Source: Psychrobacter immobilis (GTDB taxonomy: Bacteria > Pseudomonadota > Gammaproteobacteria > Pseudomonadales > Moraxellaceae). Taken from it: a stretch of 64,000 nt of DNA. Numbering within the stretch: position 1 is the stretch's first letter; the number at the start of each line of letters is the position of its first letter. The stretch covers positions 62,001 through 126,000 of the forward strand of contig NZ_CAJGZN010000008.1 in NCBI RefSeq assembly GCF_904846235.1, read 5' to 3'. Positions 18,339-27,332 of this stretch are shown piece by piece. Both the position numbers and the translations under genes were made by a program. The notes under the pieces are model-generated. The model did no database searches and was not told the DNA's origin. It saw only the letters and a program-made list of their open reading frames with translations.

Positions 18339-18791
18339 ATGAACGACTCAGAAAACGTGAATAATGATATCGAGCCAAAAAGCATCAGACCCCGTAGTCT
18401 TGTTCTTGCTATTATCAGTGTCATCTGTATTGTTCTAATATCTGCCTTCTATATGTCTAACCGTATCTCTTCCACGCTATCTCAAGCGTCGACGACTAAT
18501 AACGGTTTAACAGTCAGCAATATTACTAAAGAAGCTAATGCTAATCAGACTGTACAACAGCATTCGAATAGCCAAAATCAACCTAGCAGACCTATAGTTA
18601 TTGACGGTCATGAAGATGACACCGCCATTAGCTATCATGACTTCAAGCAAGAAGCGCAAAATGTGCTGTTTCGTGAGGAAGAAAAGATCATACAAGCTAA
18701 GTACAGTACACATGGTCTTACGCCTGCTGTCAGCGCTGCAGATTTTAAGATAGAAGCACATAAAACCTTATATCGTGAATCCAGTTATTAG
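18339..18791 (+). CDS. Small membrane protein with two DF-L[YF]RE motifs
   Basis: A 150-residue protein, not recognised. Residues 1-22 are cytoplasmic, ~23-43 form one membrane helix, then a Ser/Thr/Asn/Gln-rich linker. Two copies of a 13-residue motif follow: D-F-K-Q-E-A-x3-L-F-R-E (101-113) and D-F-K-I-E-A-x3-L-Y-R-E (135-147), spaced 34 residues; the second ends three residues before the stop, just as in the upstream protein. The shared layout shows that the two genes are related by duplication of at least the motif. A strong terminator follows, so the two genes may form one unit despite a 162-base gap. Confidence 0.75.
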   Translation: MNDSENVNNDIEPKSIRPRSLVLAIISVICIVLISAFYMSNRISSTLSQASTTNNGLTVSNITKEANANQTVQQHSNSQNQPSRPIVIDGHEDDTAISYHDFKQEAQNVLFREEEKIIQAKYSTHGLTPAVSAADFKIEAHKTLYRESSY

Positions 18792-18851
18792 AGCTGCTAT
18801 TAGCGCTATAAAATTATATTAACAGCTATAAATCAGTAAGTGACTAACATT

Positions 18852-18904
18852 AAGCCCCATTACTCTTCTCTCATGTTTAGAGAAGAGTAATGGGGCTTTT
18901 TTTG
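18852..18904. terminator. Strong bidirectional terminator
   Basis: A perfect 20-base stem (AAGCCCCATTACTC... paired with its complement at 18880-18899) closes an 8-base loop and is followed by a run of T. It lies between the convergent small membrane protein gene and the broken dioxygenase gene. Confidence 0.9.
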
Positions 18905-18945
18905 TGGGCTTAATGCTCCATGCTTTAGCTAGCTTGCAGGTCGTG

Positions 18946-20105
18946 TTAAGCCAGTTGCTTTTTAAGCGTTCGTAAACGGCTTTTAAATTCTGAGCGGTCA
19001 ACATAACAGCCTTTGAGACGACGCTCGCCCACATTTTCATCAAATGCGTTACGCCCATGCAGGACTCGGCGGTTATCAAAAACGACCATTTGACCCGCTG
19101 CTAATTTTAATTCAATCTTATAGCGACTGTCTTTTAGTCGGGCCATTAGCTCTCGATAAGCAAGGTAGTAGTCGTACATAACGTCACTTGGTAAATCGAA
19201 AACATCTGCAAGATGGGCGTTGTATTTGATTTCTACAATATTGCCAAAGTTGTCTAGATTGATGACAGGGGGGTGCTCACGGATATCATGGGCAGTGTCA
19301 TGAAAACGAAAGGGGATGGCATATTCGGCCAGCAAGCGAAAATATTCAGGCTGCTCTTCTCGTAACCCTTCTAACACCTTTAACCCATCTACGAAAGTAG
19401 ATTCGCCGCCTATGCTTTCATTACTCAAAAAATGCAAAAATTGATAGCCTGGAGGCAGTTCCTGATTTGGCAAGTCGGTATGCAAAGGTAATGAGAGCGA
19501 GGTATAAGCCAAATTAATCGGCGACTTTTCTGATATCACATCGAATGTCATACCGAAATTAGTCTGCCGCAGATAATCGACTCGCATGGCGGTCTGTACG
19601 CCAGCATCAGAGTCATCTGGCATATTATCAATGATAGTAAGCCCATATTTATCCAGCGCACTCATCCACTCATATAAAGCACTGTCACTGGCCATGATGC
19701 TCTGTTGGTCATACATCGGAATGTGGTCAATAAACGTGCCATCCCAACTTTCATAAGGACTGCTATGGTCCTTGGCCAATGCACTAGAATACCCAAACTC
19801 ACGTAACCAGTTTTGTTCAAAGTGGCTGATATGTGCTTGTTCTGACCATTCAATCGTTAGCGTTGTCTCATCAAAAGAGACAGAGAGTGGATGGATATCT
19901 TTTGAGACACTTCAAAACTACGCTCGCCAGTGTGCGGATGAAAAGCCGATGGGCAGTTATCACGCAGCCAAATATAGTGATACGTACTATTAATACCATC
20001 ATTCCAGCGTATTTGAATAGCGCGGTCAATGAGCGCAACGGACTCTATTTGGTAGTCATTTTCTATTGAGACGTCTAGAGATGGTGTTGATTGAGGCGTT
20101 TCCAT
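18946..20105 (-). pseudogene. Gamma-butyrobetaine hydroxylase-like dioxygenase, frameshifted
   Basis: Two minus-strand frames together encode a ~386-residue protein of the gamma-butyrobetaine dioxygenase/TauD type. The N-terminal part (20105 to ~19903) holds the DUF971-like domain (IRWNDG, YHYIWLRDNCPS). The catalytic part (19903 to 18946) holds the iron triad H-T-D (in LPLHTDLPN) and the distal His (VLHGRNAFDE) with the 2-oxoglutarate Arg (GERRLKG). The frames change at a T run at 19900-19903 (AAAA on the coding strand). One more A would restore a continuous reading ...V-S-Q-K-D-I-H-P-L-S-V-S-F-D-E-T. This is either a true 1-base deletion or an assembly error. The original role would be carnitine-related quaternary amine metabolism. 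Confidence 0.85.
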
Positions 20106-20271
20106 TGGAGCAGACCCTACATATACATGAAGTAAAAATATATTTTACGGTATCTTGTTCGGATCGGTTATTCAAACAATGAATTACGAATCACCTAATA
20201 GGCAATATCAATCAACGCAGTACTAAACTGCGATTGATATCTGGCGAGATATTTTTTGAAGGGTTTTGAAT

Positions 20272-20305
20272 AATATTAAGGCTTCGCGAACGAAGCCTTA
20301 ATATT
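20272..20305. terminator. Palindromic terminator after ppc
   Basis: AATATTAAGGCTTCG pairs perfectly with CGAAGCCTTAATATT across a 4-base loop. It sits about 58 bases downstream of the ppc stop. The U-tract is provided only by the AT-rich arms, so it may act in both directions. Confidence 0.6.
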
Positions 20306-20362
20306 TGCGACAATTGGTATAAGCTTTTTATTTATCCGAAAGCTAATTATCGAAAAGCTACC

Positions 20363-23143
20363 TTAACCAGTATTTCGTAACCCTGCAGCTAGCGCATTGA
20401 TACTACGGATTAATGGATCTTCTACATTAAGGTCGCCATGTGCCGAATCGTTCGGGGTGTCCTGTTGTCTAGCACGCTTCAACAGCTCAATCTGGATATA
20501 GTTAATCGGGTCTAGATAAGCGTCGCGCCATTGCAGAGATGAGGCAAGGTTTTGCTGATTGGATAATAAAGAGTCTTGCTCAAGCAGAGAGTTTAATCCT
20601 GAATTGGTCAGCGTATATTCATCGGTGACCGCTGTCATGATCTTTTCGCGTAACGGCTCATCATCACACAGTTGACTATAAGCCTCGGCAATATTCATAT
20701 TGGCTTTGGTAAAGGCCATCTCGATATTACTGATAAATACGCTAAAAAACGGCCAGTGCTTGTTCATCTCTTTCATCAATGCTTCGTCTTTTTTGACACT
20801 GTCTAATGCACTGCCTACACCGTACCAAGCAGGTAAGGTAAAGCGTGCCAATGACCAGCCAAATACCCAAGGAATCGCGCGTAATGTGGTTTTACTTGGT
20901 AGACCTTTTTTGCGATGGGCAGGACGCGAGCCAATGTTTAGTAAAGAAATTTCTTGTACTGGGGTGACCTCGGAGTAGAATTTATAAAACCCTTCGGTAT
21001 GATCGGTCAGCTCGCGATAACGTTGCTCACCCTCATTTGCTAAGCGTGCAAACAGCGCTTCATAATCTGGCAGCTCAGCAGGTTGCACCACAAACCTTGA
21101 TGAGCAGGCCTTGAGTGTACCCGTGATGCCCATAGTGAGCTCAAATACAGCGGTATCCGTATTGGCGTATTTGGCATAGAGCACTTCACCTTGCTCGGTC
21201 ACTTTAACCTGACCATGTAGCGTGCCAGCTGGCTGTGCAGCAATGGCTTTATGCGTTGACCCGCCACCACGGCTTACAGAACCACCGCGACCATGGAACA
21301 ATCGTGTTTTGATACCATATTGCTCAGCAATGTTATTGATGGTTTGCTGTGCGCTATAAAGCTGCCATGCCGAGGTAATAATGCCGCCATCTTTTGATGA
21401 ATCTGAATAACCTAGCATGATCTCTTGTGTGTTATCGGTATTTTGTAGCAATCCGCGATACAGTGGATTATCTAACACGGCAGGCAAGATTTTATCAATA
21501 TTTTTGAGATCTTCGATGGTTTCAAACAACGGTGCGACTGGTAAATCAGCAGATAACTGTCCTTCGTCATCAATGCTGCATAGGCCTGCAAACCGCATGA
21601 GTAGCAACACTTCTAGTAGCTGACTAGCATTGTTGGTCATTGAGATCACATAGCTACCAAAAGTAGCCTGTCCCACCAGTTTGCGTAGTGTAGCGACCGA
21701 ATTCATCAGTGACAATTGCTCACGCGTTTTATCTGTCAGATTATCAGTATAGATGAGCGGTGTACCTGGTTTTTCTAGCAAGCGTGTCAACCACTCTTGG
21801 CGTTCGGCTTCGCTTAGCGTTTGATAATCAGGCAGGTTGGAGGCACTGGCAAAGATATCGGCAATGACTTCGCTATGGTATGACGACTCTTGACGGATAT
21901 CGAGAGCAGCTAGATGAAAGCCGCAAGTTTTGACCAAACGAATGACATCTAGTAGTAATCCTTCGGCGTGTGCCGTATCGTGTGTATTGACACTTTGACG
22001 GATAATGCGCAGGTCTTCTAGTAATTCTTCTGGATTGGCATAGGCATCTTTTTCAGCTTCGATATCCGTGCCTTTGCTTTGGATGCGGCGATTAGTGGCT
22101 TTAACTTTAGTCAGAATGATAGAGAGCAGGCGACGATATGGCTCATTGCCATAGTCATCGAGGTTATAGTCAAACACACGCTGATCAAGCTCATCATAAC
22201 TTTTGATTTTGGTATAGACGTCAGGTGAAACGGTGACAATGGTGTCACTATGAATCAGCTGTCGACGCAGTTTTTTGAGTAGCACTTGATAGTGACGCAG
22301 CACGGTATCAGCATGCATCAATACAGCAAGTTCTGTGGTCTCAAAAGTCACAAAAGGATTGCCATCTCTATCGCCGCCAATCCATGAGCCAAAGCTCATA
22401 AATGCGGGTAGTGGATAGTCTGTGAGCTCTGGATAGATATCGACAATGGCTTTTTTGATATTACGATATACTTTAGGAATCGCATTGAACAAACTGGCAT
22501 TAAAGTAATGTAGACCATTGTTAATTTCATCATATACCAATGGCTTACGAGTGCGCACTTCATCTGATGACCATAACAGATCAATCGTTTGTGCAGTTTG
22601 CTCTTTGGCTTGCTCGTAAGCAAAGCTGTTTTCAGTTAGGTCATTTAAAGCATCGCTGTGAGTGAATAGACTTTGTAAGATATTCATCGTTGTACGGCGA
22701 CGCGCTTCGGTAGGATGTGCGGTAAACACAGGCGTAAACTTTAGCTGATCAATCAGCTCTTGCATTTGAGCAGGCTCGATATTGCGCTCACGACACTCGA
22801 GCAACGTACGACGAAATGATCCTTCCCAGCTTTGCTCAGATTGCATACGCTGCGCATGACGCTGCTCACGCAAATAATTCTCTTCACTTAGATTGGCTAG
22901 GAAAAAATAGATAGAAAAGCCGCGTATGACATTTTTTAAGGTTTGATTGTCCAAAGAAGCAATAAAATCGATAAGCTGCTGTTTGTGTGCCTCATTCGGC
23001 TCACGACGCTGTTGAATAAATCCCTTACGTAGCTTCTCAATCGTATCTAGCGTTTGTTCACCAGATTGGCGAGAAATAGCATCGCCTAGCAATGAACCTA
23101 ACAAGCTGGTGCGTTTACGTAGTACGTTGTTATCTAGTGTCAT
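20363..23143 (-). CDS. ppc: Phosphoenolpyruvate carboxylase
   Basis: An enzyme of about 926 residues that carboxylates PEP to oxaloacetate, the anaplerotic feed of the TCA and methylcitrate cycles. Visible hallmarks are FTAHPTEARRRT (catalytic His), GSWIGGDRDGNPFV, the LGYSDSSKDGG and FHGRGGSVSRGGG loops, and the C-terminal QNTG-like end (ending R-N-T-G), which forms part of the allosteric site. ATG at 23143 has AGGAAGG six bases upstream; the longer TTG reading at 23161 is less likely. The gene is complete. Confidence 0.97.
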   Translation of the reverse strand: MTLDNNVLRKRTSLLGSLLGDAISRQSGEQTLDTIEKLRKGFIQQRREPNEAHKQQLIDFIASLDNQTLKNVIRGFSIYFFLANLSEENYLREQRHAQRMQSEQSWEGSFRRTLLECRERNIEPAQMQELIDQLKFTPVFTAHPTEARRRTTMNILQSLFTHSDALNDLTENSFAYEQAKEQTAQTIDLLWSSDEVRTRKPLVYDEINNGLHYFNASLFNAIPKVYRNIKKAIVDIYPELTDYPLPAFMSFGSWIGGDRDGNPFVTFETTELAVLMHADTVLRHYQVLLKKLRRQLIHSDTIVTVSPDVYTKIKSYDELDQRVFDYNLDDYGNEPYRRLLSIILTKVKATNRRIQSKGTDIEAEKDAYANPEELLEDLRIIRQSVNTHDTAHAEGLLLDVIRLVKTCGFHLAALDIRQESSYHSEVIADIFASASNLPDYQTLSEAERQEWLTRLLEKPGTPLIYTDNLTDKTREQLSLMNSVATLRKLVGQATFGSYVISMTNNASQLLEVLLLMRFAGLCSIDDEGQLSADLPVAPLFETIEDLKNIDKILPAVLDNPLYRGLLQNTDNTQEIMLGYSDSSKDGGIITSAWQLYSAQQTINNIAEQYGIKTRLFHGRGGSVSRGGGSTHKAIAAQPAGTLHGQVKVTEQGEVLYAKYANTDTAVFELTMGITGTLKACSSRFVVQPAELPDYEALFARLANEGEQRYRELTDHTEGFYKFYSEVTPVQEISLLNIGSRPAHRKKGLPSKTTLRAIPWVFGWSLARFTLPAWYGVGSALDSVKKDEALMKEMNKHWPFFSVFISNIEMAFTKANMNIAEAYSQLCDDEPLREKIMTAVTDEYTLTNSGLNSLLEQDSLLSNQQNLASSLQWRDAYLDPINYIQIELLKRARQQDTPNDSAHGDLNVEDPLIRSINALAAGLRNTG

Positions 23144-23303
23144 CTTCAACCTTCCTATCAAATAAATGGATACAATACTATGGCTATCTGATACATAATA
23201 TCCTTATAGTTTTTTGCAATTTAACATAAATAGGTGAGGCCTGCTTGATGTTGATAACAACTTTTTTACTAGTAGATACTGGCAGACCTCTAATGCACTA
23301 TTA

Positions 23304-24761
23304 TTAGAGCGATTTTTTGTGACCATGCTCATTGCTATATTCTATCCAAAAGTCCGCATTATCCACTCCAGCCTTTCTAGGGTCAAAGACAGGGTTTATA
23401 CCTAATTTCATCTGCTCGTCGTAGTCTTTTAGAACTTTTAGAGCAACTTTACTTAGCAGTAAAATGGCAATGAAATTCAGGTAGCACATACTGCCAAACC
23501 CTATGTCACCTAACGCCCACATCATACCGATTGACTGAACACTACCAGTGAAACAAACGATTAAAAATACCAGTTTGAGTACATGCTTGAGAATGGGGTA
23601 GCGCAGTTTATTGTCCAAATAGACCAACGTAGTTTCGGCGATATAGTAATAAGCAACCAAACAGGTGAAGGCGAATAAAAAGATAGCAATCGCAACAAAA
23701 CCACTTCCATACTGGTTAAAGACAGTGGAGACAGCCGCTTGGGTAAATGCCGTGCCAGCTTCAACACCAGGCATATTATCAACTAGGGTTACACCTTCGG
23801 GGGTCACCACGTTATACATGCCAGTTGATAGGATCATCAACGCTGTTGCAGTACAGACAAGCACCGTATCGATGTAGATAGAGAAGCTTTGCACTAAGCC
23901 TTGTTTAGCAGGATGTGATACTTCGGCTGCCGCTGAGCTAAAGGTCGCCTCACCAGCACCCGCAACGTTTGAGAAAACAGCACGGCGTACGCCCCAAGAG
24001 ATTGCGGTCCCAACCATACCACCAAACACTGCATCCATGCCAAAAGCACTCTTAAAGATAAGTGCAAACATTGCAGGGATATTTTGAGCGTTAAATGCCA
24101 ATACAATCACCATCATGAGGATATAACCGATTGCCATGACAGGTACGACTTTTCCTGCAAAATTAGCAATACGCTTTACACCGCCAAAAATAATGATACC
24201 TAAGAGTACGACTAGGATAATTCCTGTTACAACGGGCGGTATATTAAATGCTGTATTAAAAGAGTCCGCAATGGTATTGGCCTGAACACCAGGCACTAAC
24301 ACGCCGTAAGATAGACAGGTCACGATAGCGACGATGATAGCAAAAGGTTTTAGCTTTAATCCTCTTTCAATATAGAACGGGGAGCCGCCACGATATTGAT
24401 CACCGACCTTATGTTTGTATACCTGCGCTAAGGTAGACTCAATAAAAGCGCTAGCACCACCTAACACACCCATGAAAATCATCCAAAATACCGCGCCAGG
24501 GCCACCTGCTGCAATGGCTGTTGCAACCCCAGCGATATTACCCACACCAATACGTCCTGATAGCGCCATACAGAAAGCTTGGAAGGAGCTAATCCCTGCT
24601 GATGAACTTTGTTTGTCGAACAACAGCCTAATCATTTCTTTGAAATAACGGATTTGCACGGCACGAGTCATAATCGTAAAATATATGCCGATACCTAACG
24701 CAAGATAGACCAGGGCGTCACTCCAAATATACCCGACGATAGTATTGATGATATTTTCCAT
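23304..24761 (-). CDS. Sodium:alanine (AGCS) family symporter
   Basis: A 485-residue inner-membrane amino-acid:cation symporter of the AGCS family with ~11 helices. The family blocks SGRIGVGNIAGVATAIAAGGPGAVFWM, GTAISWGVRRAVFSNVAGAGEA (shown here by position ~65-90 and ~255-275) are present. AAGGAAG precedes ATG. It lies directly downstream of the hydroxyproline catabolic genes on the same strand (67 bases after the aldehyde dehydrogenase), so it probably imports hydroxyproline or proline; alanine/glycine specificity is the default family alternative. Confidence 0.9.
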   Translation of the reverse strand: MENIINTIVGYIWSDALVYLALGIGIYFTIMTRAVQIRYFKEMIRLLFDKQSSSAGISSFQAFCMALSGRIGVGNIAGVATAIAAGGPGAVFWMIFMGVLGGASAFIESTLAQVYKHKVGDQYRGGSPFYIERGLKLKPFAIIVAIVTCLSYGVLVPGVQANTIADSFNTAFNIPPVVTGIILVVLLGIIIFGGVKRIANFAGKVVPVMAIGYILMMVIVLAFNAQNIPAMFALIFKSAFGMDAVFGGMVGTAISWGVRRAVFSNVAGAGEATFSSAAAEVSHPAKQGLVQSFSIYIDTVLVCTATALMILSTGMYNVVTPEGVTLVDNMPGVEAGTAFTQAAVSTVFNQYGSGFVAIAIFLFAFTCLVAYYYIAETTLVYLDNKLRYPILKHVLKLVFLIVCFTGSVQSIGMMWALGDIGFGSMCYLNFIAILLLSKVALKVLKDYDEQMKLGINPVFDPRKAGVDNADFWIEYSNEHGHKKSL

Positions 24762-24828
24762 AACTTTACTTCCTTGTAGTGTTTTCGGTTATGCTGACTT
24801 GGGCGTGGATAGCGGACAATGTCAGTTT

Positions 24829-26316
24829 TTAGTTCACCAACCAGATAGTTTTGGTTTGGGTATACTGGGACAACGCCTCTAAGCCATTGTCACGACCGCC
24901 GAAGCCAGATTGTTTATAACCACCAAAAGGTGTCGTAATATCGCCCTCAGAAAAGCCATTAATCGAGACGGTACCAGCTTTAATAGCGGATGCCACGCGG
25001 AATGCGCGATGGATATTTTGTGTATAGAAGGATGCAGCAAGCCCATAATTACTCTGATTGGCGAGCTGAATAGCTTCCTCTTCGGTTTCAAAACTAGTGA
25101 CAGCTAAAAGCGGACCAAAAACCTCTTCTTTAAACAGCGTCATGTCTGGGCTGACATTATCAAAGACGGTAGGCTCGATATACCAGCCACTACCGAGTTC
25201 ATCGTGGATACGTCCACCTGCGATCAAACGAGCACCCTCCGTTTTTGCAGTATTGAGATGTGATATTACTTTCTCAAAATGCGCTTTTTCGATCATTGGG
25301 CCAATAGCGACCTCGGGATCATAAGGATGACCAACCTTCCAAGACTGAAGACCTTCTTTTAATAGCGTTAACAACACTTCTTTTTGGCTAGAATGGACAA
25401 GTAGGCGTGAACCACAGCTACAGTTTTCGCTCATATTCCAAAAGGCAGCGGATAAAATATGCTCGATGGTTTGTTCATTGATAAGGGCATCTGCAAAGAC
25501 GATTTGAGGGCTTTTGCCACCACACTCTAAGACCACTTCCTTGAGATTGCTTTGTGCAGAGTACTGTAGAAACAGTCGACCGACTTCGGTTGATCCTGTA
25601 AAAGAAACCATATCAACATCCATATGCTGACCGAGTGCCGCACCTACTTCTTCACCAAGCCCACAGACTAACTGCAACGCCGCTTTTGGCACGCCAGCCT
25701 CGTACGCCAATTGTGTTAATCGATATGCTGAGAGCGAGGTCAATTCAGCAGGTTTAACAATGACTGAGTTGCCGGTTATTAATGCGGGTGCAACTTTCCA
25801 TGCATACATTTGTGCTGGGAAATTCCATGGTAGTACCGTACCCACTACACCGATAGGCTCTTGCACGACCAGACCTAGTGAGTCACTTCCCGTCGGAGCA
25901 ACTTTACCAAAAACCTTATCAGCCGTTTCGGCGTACCATTCAAAGGTTTCAATCGTAGCGGGCAGGTCAGTGTTGAGACATTCCGTAATAGGCTTGCCTG
26001 CATCGACGCAATCTAAGGCAGCTAACTCATCCATATGCTCATGCATTAACTGACACCAGCGCTGCATGATAGCTTTGCGCTCTGCAGGAGACATCCGTCG
26101 CCACTCACCATGTTCAAAAGCGTCTCGGGCTGCCGCGACCGCCGTATTAACATCTTGCCGACTCCCATTAGCAATGCTACCTATGCAGGTATTATCAATA
26201 GGGCTGTAGTTAGGAAGTGTTGTCTCGGATACTGGTGCTGTGGTATCTATTAAATGGCCTGCCCAAAGCTTTTGGTTGCTGGCGAGTTCGAAGACTTGCG
26301 CTGTGGTCATACTCAT
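24829..26316 (-). CDS. Aldehyde dehydrogenase, probable 2-oxoglutarate semialdehyde dehydrogenase
   Basis: A 495-residue NAD(P)-dependent aldehyde dehydrogenase. VLPWNFPAQMYAWK, the GSTEVGR nucleotide loop, the catalytic Glu in LECGGKSPQIVF and the catalytic Cys in NCSCGSR can be seen, as can the PFGGYKQSGFGGRDNG tail. In the hydroxyproline pathway the last step oxidises 2-oxoglutarate semialdehyde to 2-oxoglutarate, and its place beside the deaminase gene supports that role. By sequence alone the family also includes betaine- and aminobutyraldehyde dehydrogenases. AAAAGGAT supports the start. Confidence 0.85.
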   Translation of the reverse strand: MSMTTAQVFELASNQKLWAGHLIDTTAPVSETTLPNYSPIDNTCIGSIANGSRQDVNTAVAAARDAFEHGEWRRMSPAERKAIMQRWCQLMHEHMDELAALDCVDAGKPITECLNTDLPATIETFEWYAETADKVFGKVAPTGSDSLGLVVQEPIGVVGTVLPWNFPAQMYAWKVAPALITGNSVIVKPAELTSLSAYRLTQLAYEAGVPKAALQLVCGLGEEVGAALGQHMDVDMVSFTGSTEVGRLFLQYSAQSNLKEVVLECGGKSPQIVFADALINEQTIEHILSAAFWNMSENCSCGSRLLVHSSQKEVLLTLLKEGLQSWKVGHPYDPEVAIGPMIEKAHFEKVISHLNTAKTEGARLIAGGRIHDELGSGWYIEPTVFDNVSPDMTLFKEEVFGPLLAVTSFETEEEAIQLANQSNYGLAASFYTQNIHRAFRVASAIKAGTVSINGFSEGDITTPFGGYKQSGFGGRDNGLEALSQYTQTKTIWLVN

Positions 26317-26368
26317 TAGATTATCCTTTTCTATACAATGGTAGGAACGATAAGAATGGTGCGATGTA

Positions 26369-27232
26369 TCAAGACAGAAGTGCTAAAAATGCCTGAGCCT
26401 CTTCTTTTGACATATCAGTCAAAGGTAGTCGTACTGACCCAACATTAATGCTCCCGTTAATGCAGCCTGCTTTGGCTTTTTGGTTATAGTTTCCAGACTC
26501 CATAGAGTGGATAGCAGGATACATGGCTGTCATCAGCTCCTTAGCATGGTTCCAATCGCCTTTTTGTGTGGCTTCAAACAATGCGACTTGTTCTGCTGGA
26601 AATACGTTAGCCGCACCAGCAATCCAGCTCTTAGCACCCCAAAAGAAGAAATCTACTGGTTGGTCATCACAACCACAAACCACTTCAAAGTTTTCAAAAT
26701 CAGCCTGTAGCATACGTAATGCATGGCTAAAATCGCCGCTGCTTTCTTTGACACCTACAATATTTGGATGTTTGGATAAATGCGCGACGGTTTCAAACTC
26801 AATGCTTACACCGACGCGTGCTGGAAAATTGTACATAATGATAGGTAGGTCAGTGGCATCAGCGACGGTTTCAAAATGCGCAATAATACCGTCTTGGTCT
26901 GGTAGGCTATACGGATTGGCTGATAACATTAAGCCGTTGTAACCCAAGTTTTTGGCTTGATGAGCAAGTTCGATAGAATGATTGGTCGATAAACTGTTGA
27001 TACCTGCAATCAGAGTGACTTTGCCTTTGGCAGCATCAGCGATAGTGGTCAAAACCAGTTCACGCTCTGCAGGCGAGAACGTGTAGTATTCACCCGTTGT
27101 ACCGCAAGCTACGATTCCGGTAACGCCTTTTTCTACGAATACATTGACCAGTTCGGTTAACTTTTGAGTATCGATATCTCCATTAATATCAAAAGGAGTA
27201 ACGATAGGGACTAAAACGCCATGAATGTTCAT
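26369..27232 (-). CDS. Probable 1-pyrroline-4-hydroxy-2-carboxylate deaminase (DHDPS family)
   Basis: A 287-residue member of the dihydrodipicolinate synthase/N-acetylneuraminate lyase superfamily. The Schiff-base Lys lies in GVKESSGD (~161), the catalytic Tyr in IMYNFPARVG, and the GTTGEYYTFS substrate loop is present. In hydroxyproline operons this family member deaminates 1-pyrroline-4-hydroxy-2-carboxylate to 2-oxoglutarate semialdehyde. The neighbours (FAD dehydrogenase, epimerase, semialdehyde dehydrogenase) are exactly the other steps, which decides against lysine biosynthesis. It is close to the downstream dehydrogenase gene (52 bases). Confidence 0.88.
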   Translation of the reverse strand: MNIHGVLVPIVTPFDINGDIDTQKLTELVNVFVEKGVTGIVACGTTGEYYTFSPAERELVLTTIADAAKGKVTLIAGINSLSTNHSIELAHQAKNLGYNGLMLSANPYSLPDQDGIIAHFETVADATDLPIIMYNFPARVGVSIEFETVAHLSKHPNIVGVKESSGDFSHALRMLQADFENFEVVCGCDDQPVDFFFWGAKSWIAGAANVFPAEQVALFEATQKGDWNHAKELMTAMYPAIHSMESGNYNQKAKAGCINGSINVGSVRLPLTDMSKEEAQAFLALLS

Positions 27233-27332
27233 ATAAATATCCTTATTTGGAAGTAAAAGCCGTTAGTCAGCCATGAGCTGTTAGCGACATTGTTGGTTCT
27301 ATGAGTTGTCATAGAGATAAGATGTTCGATTA

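Noticed and set aside
23233..23295. Possible terminator hairpin after the AGCS symporter
   Set aside because: The arms (GAGGCCTG/CAGACCTC) pair imperfectly across a long loop without T run; too weak to call.
26523..26942. 139-codon plus-strand frame across the deaminase gene
   Set aside because: It lies fully opposite a well-supported enzyme gene and has no recognisable domain.
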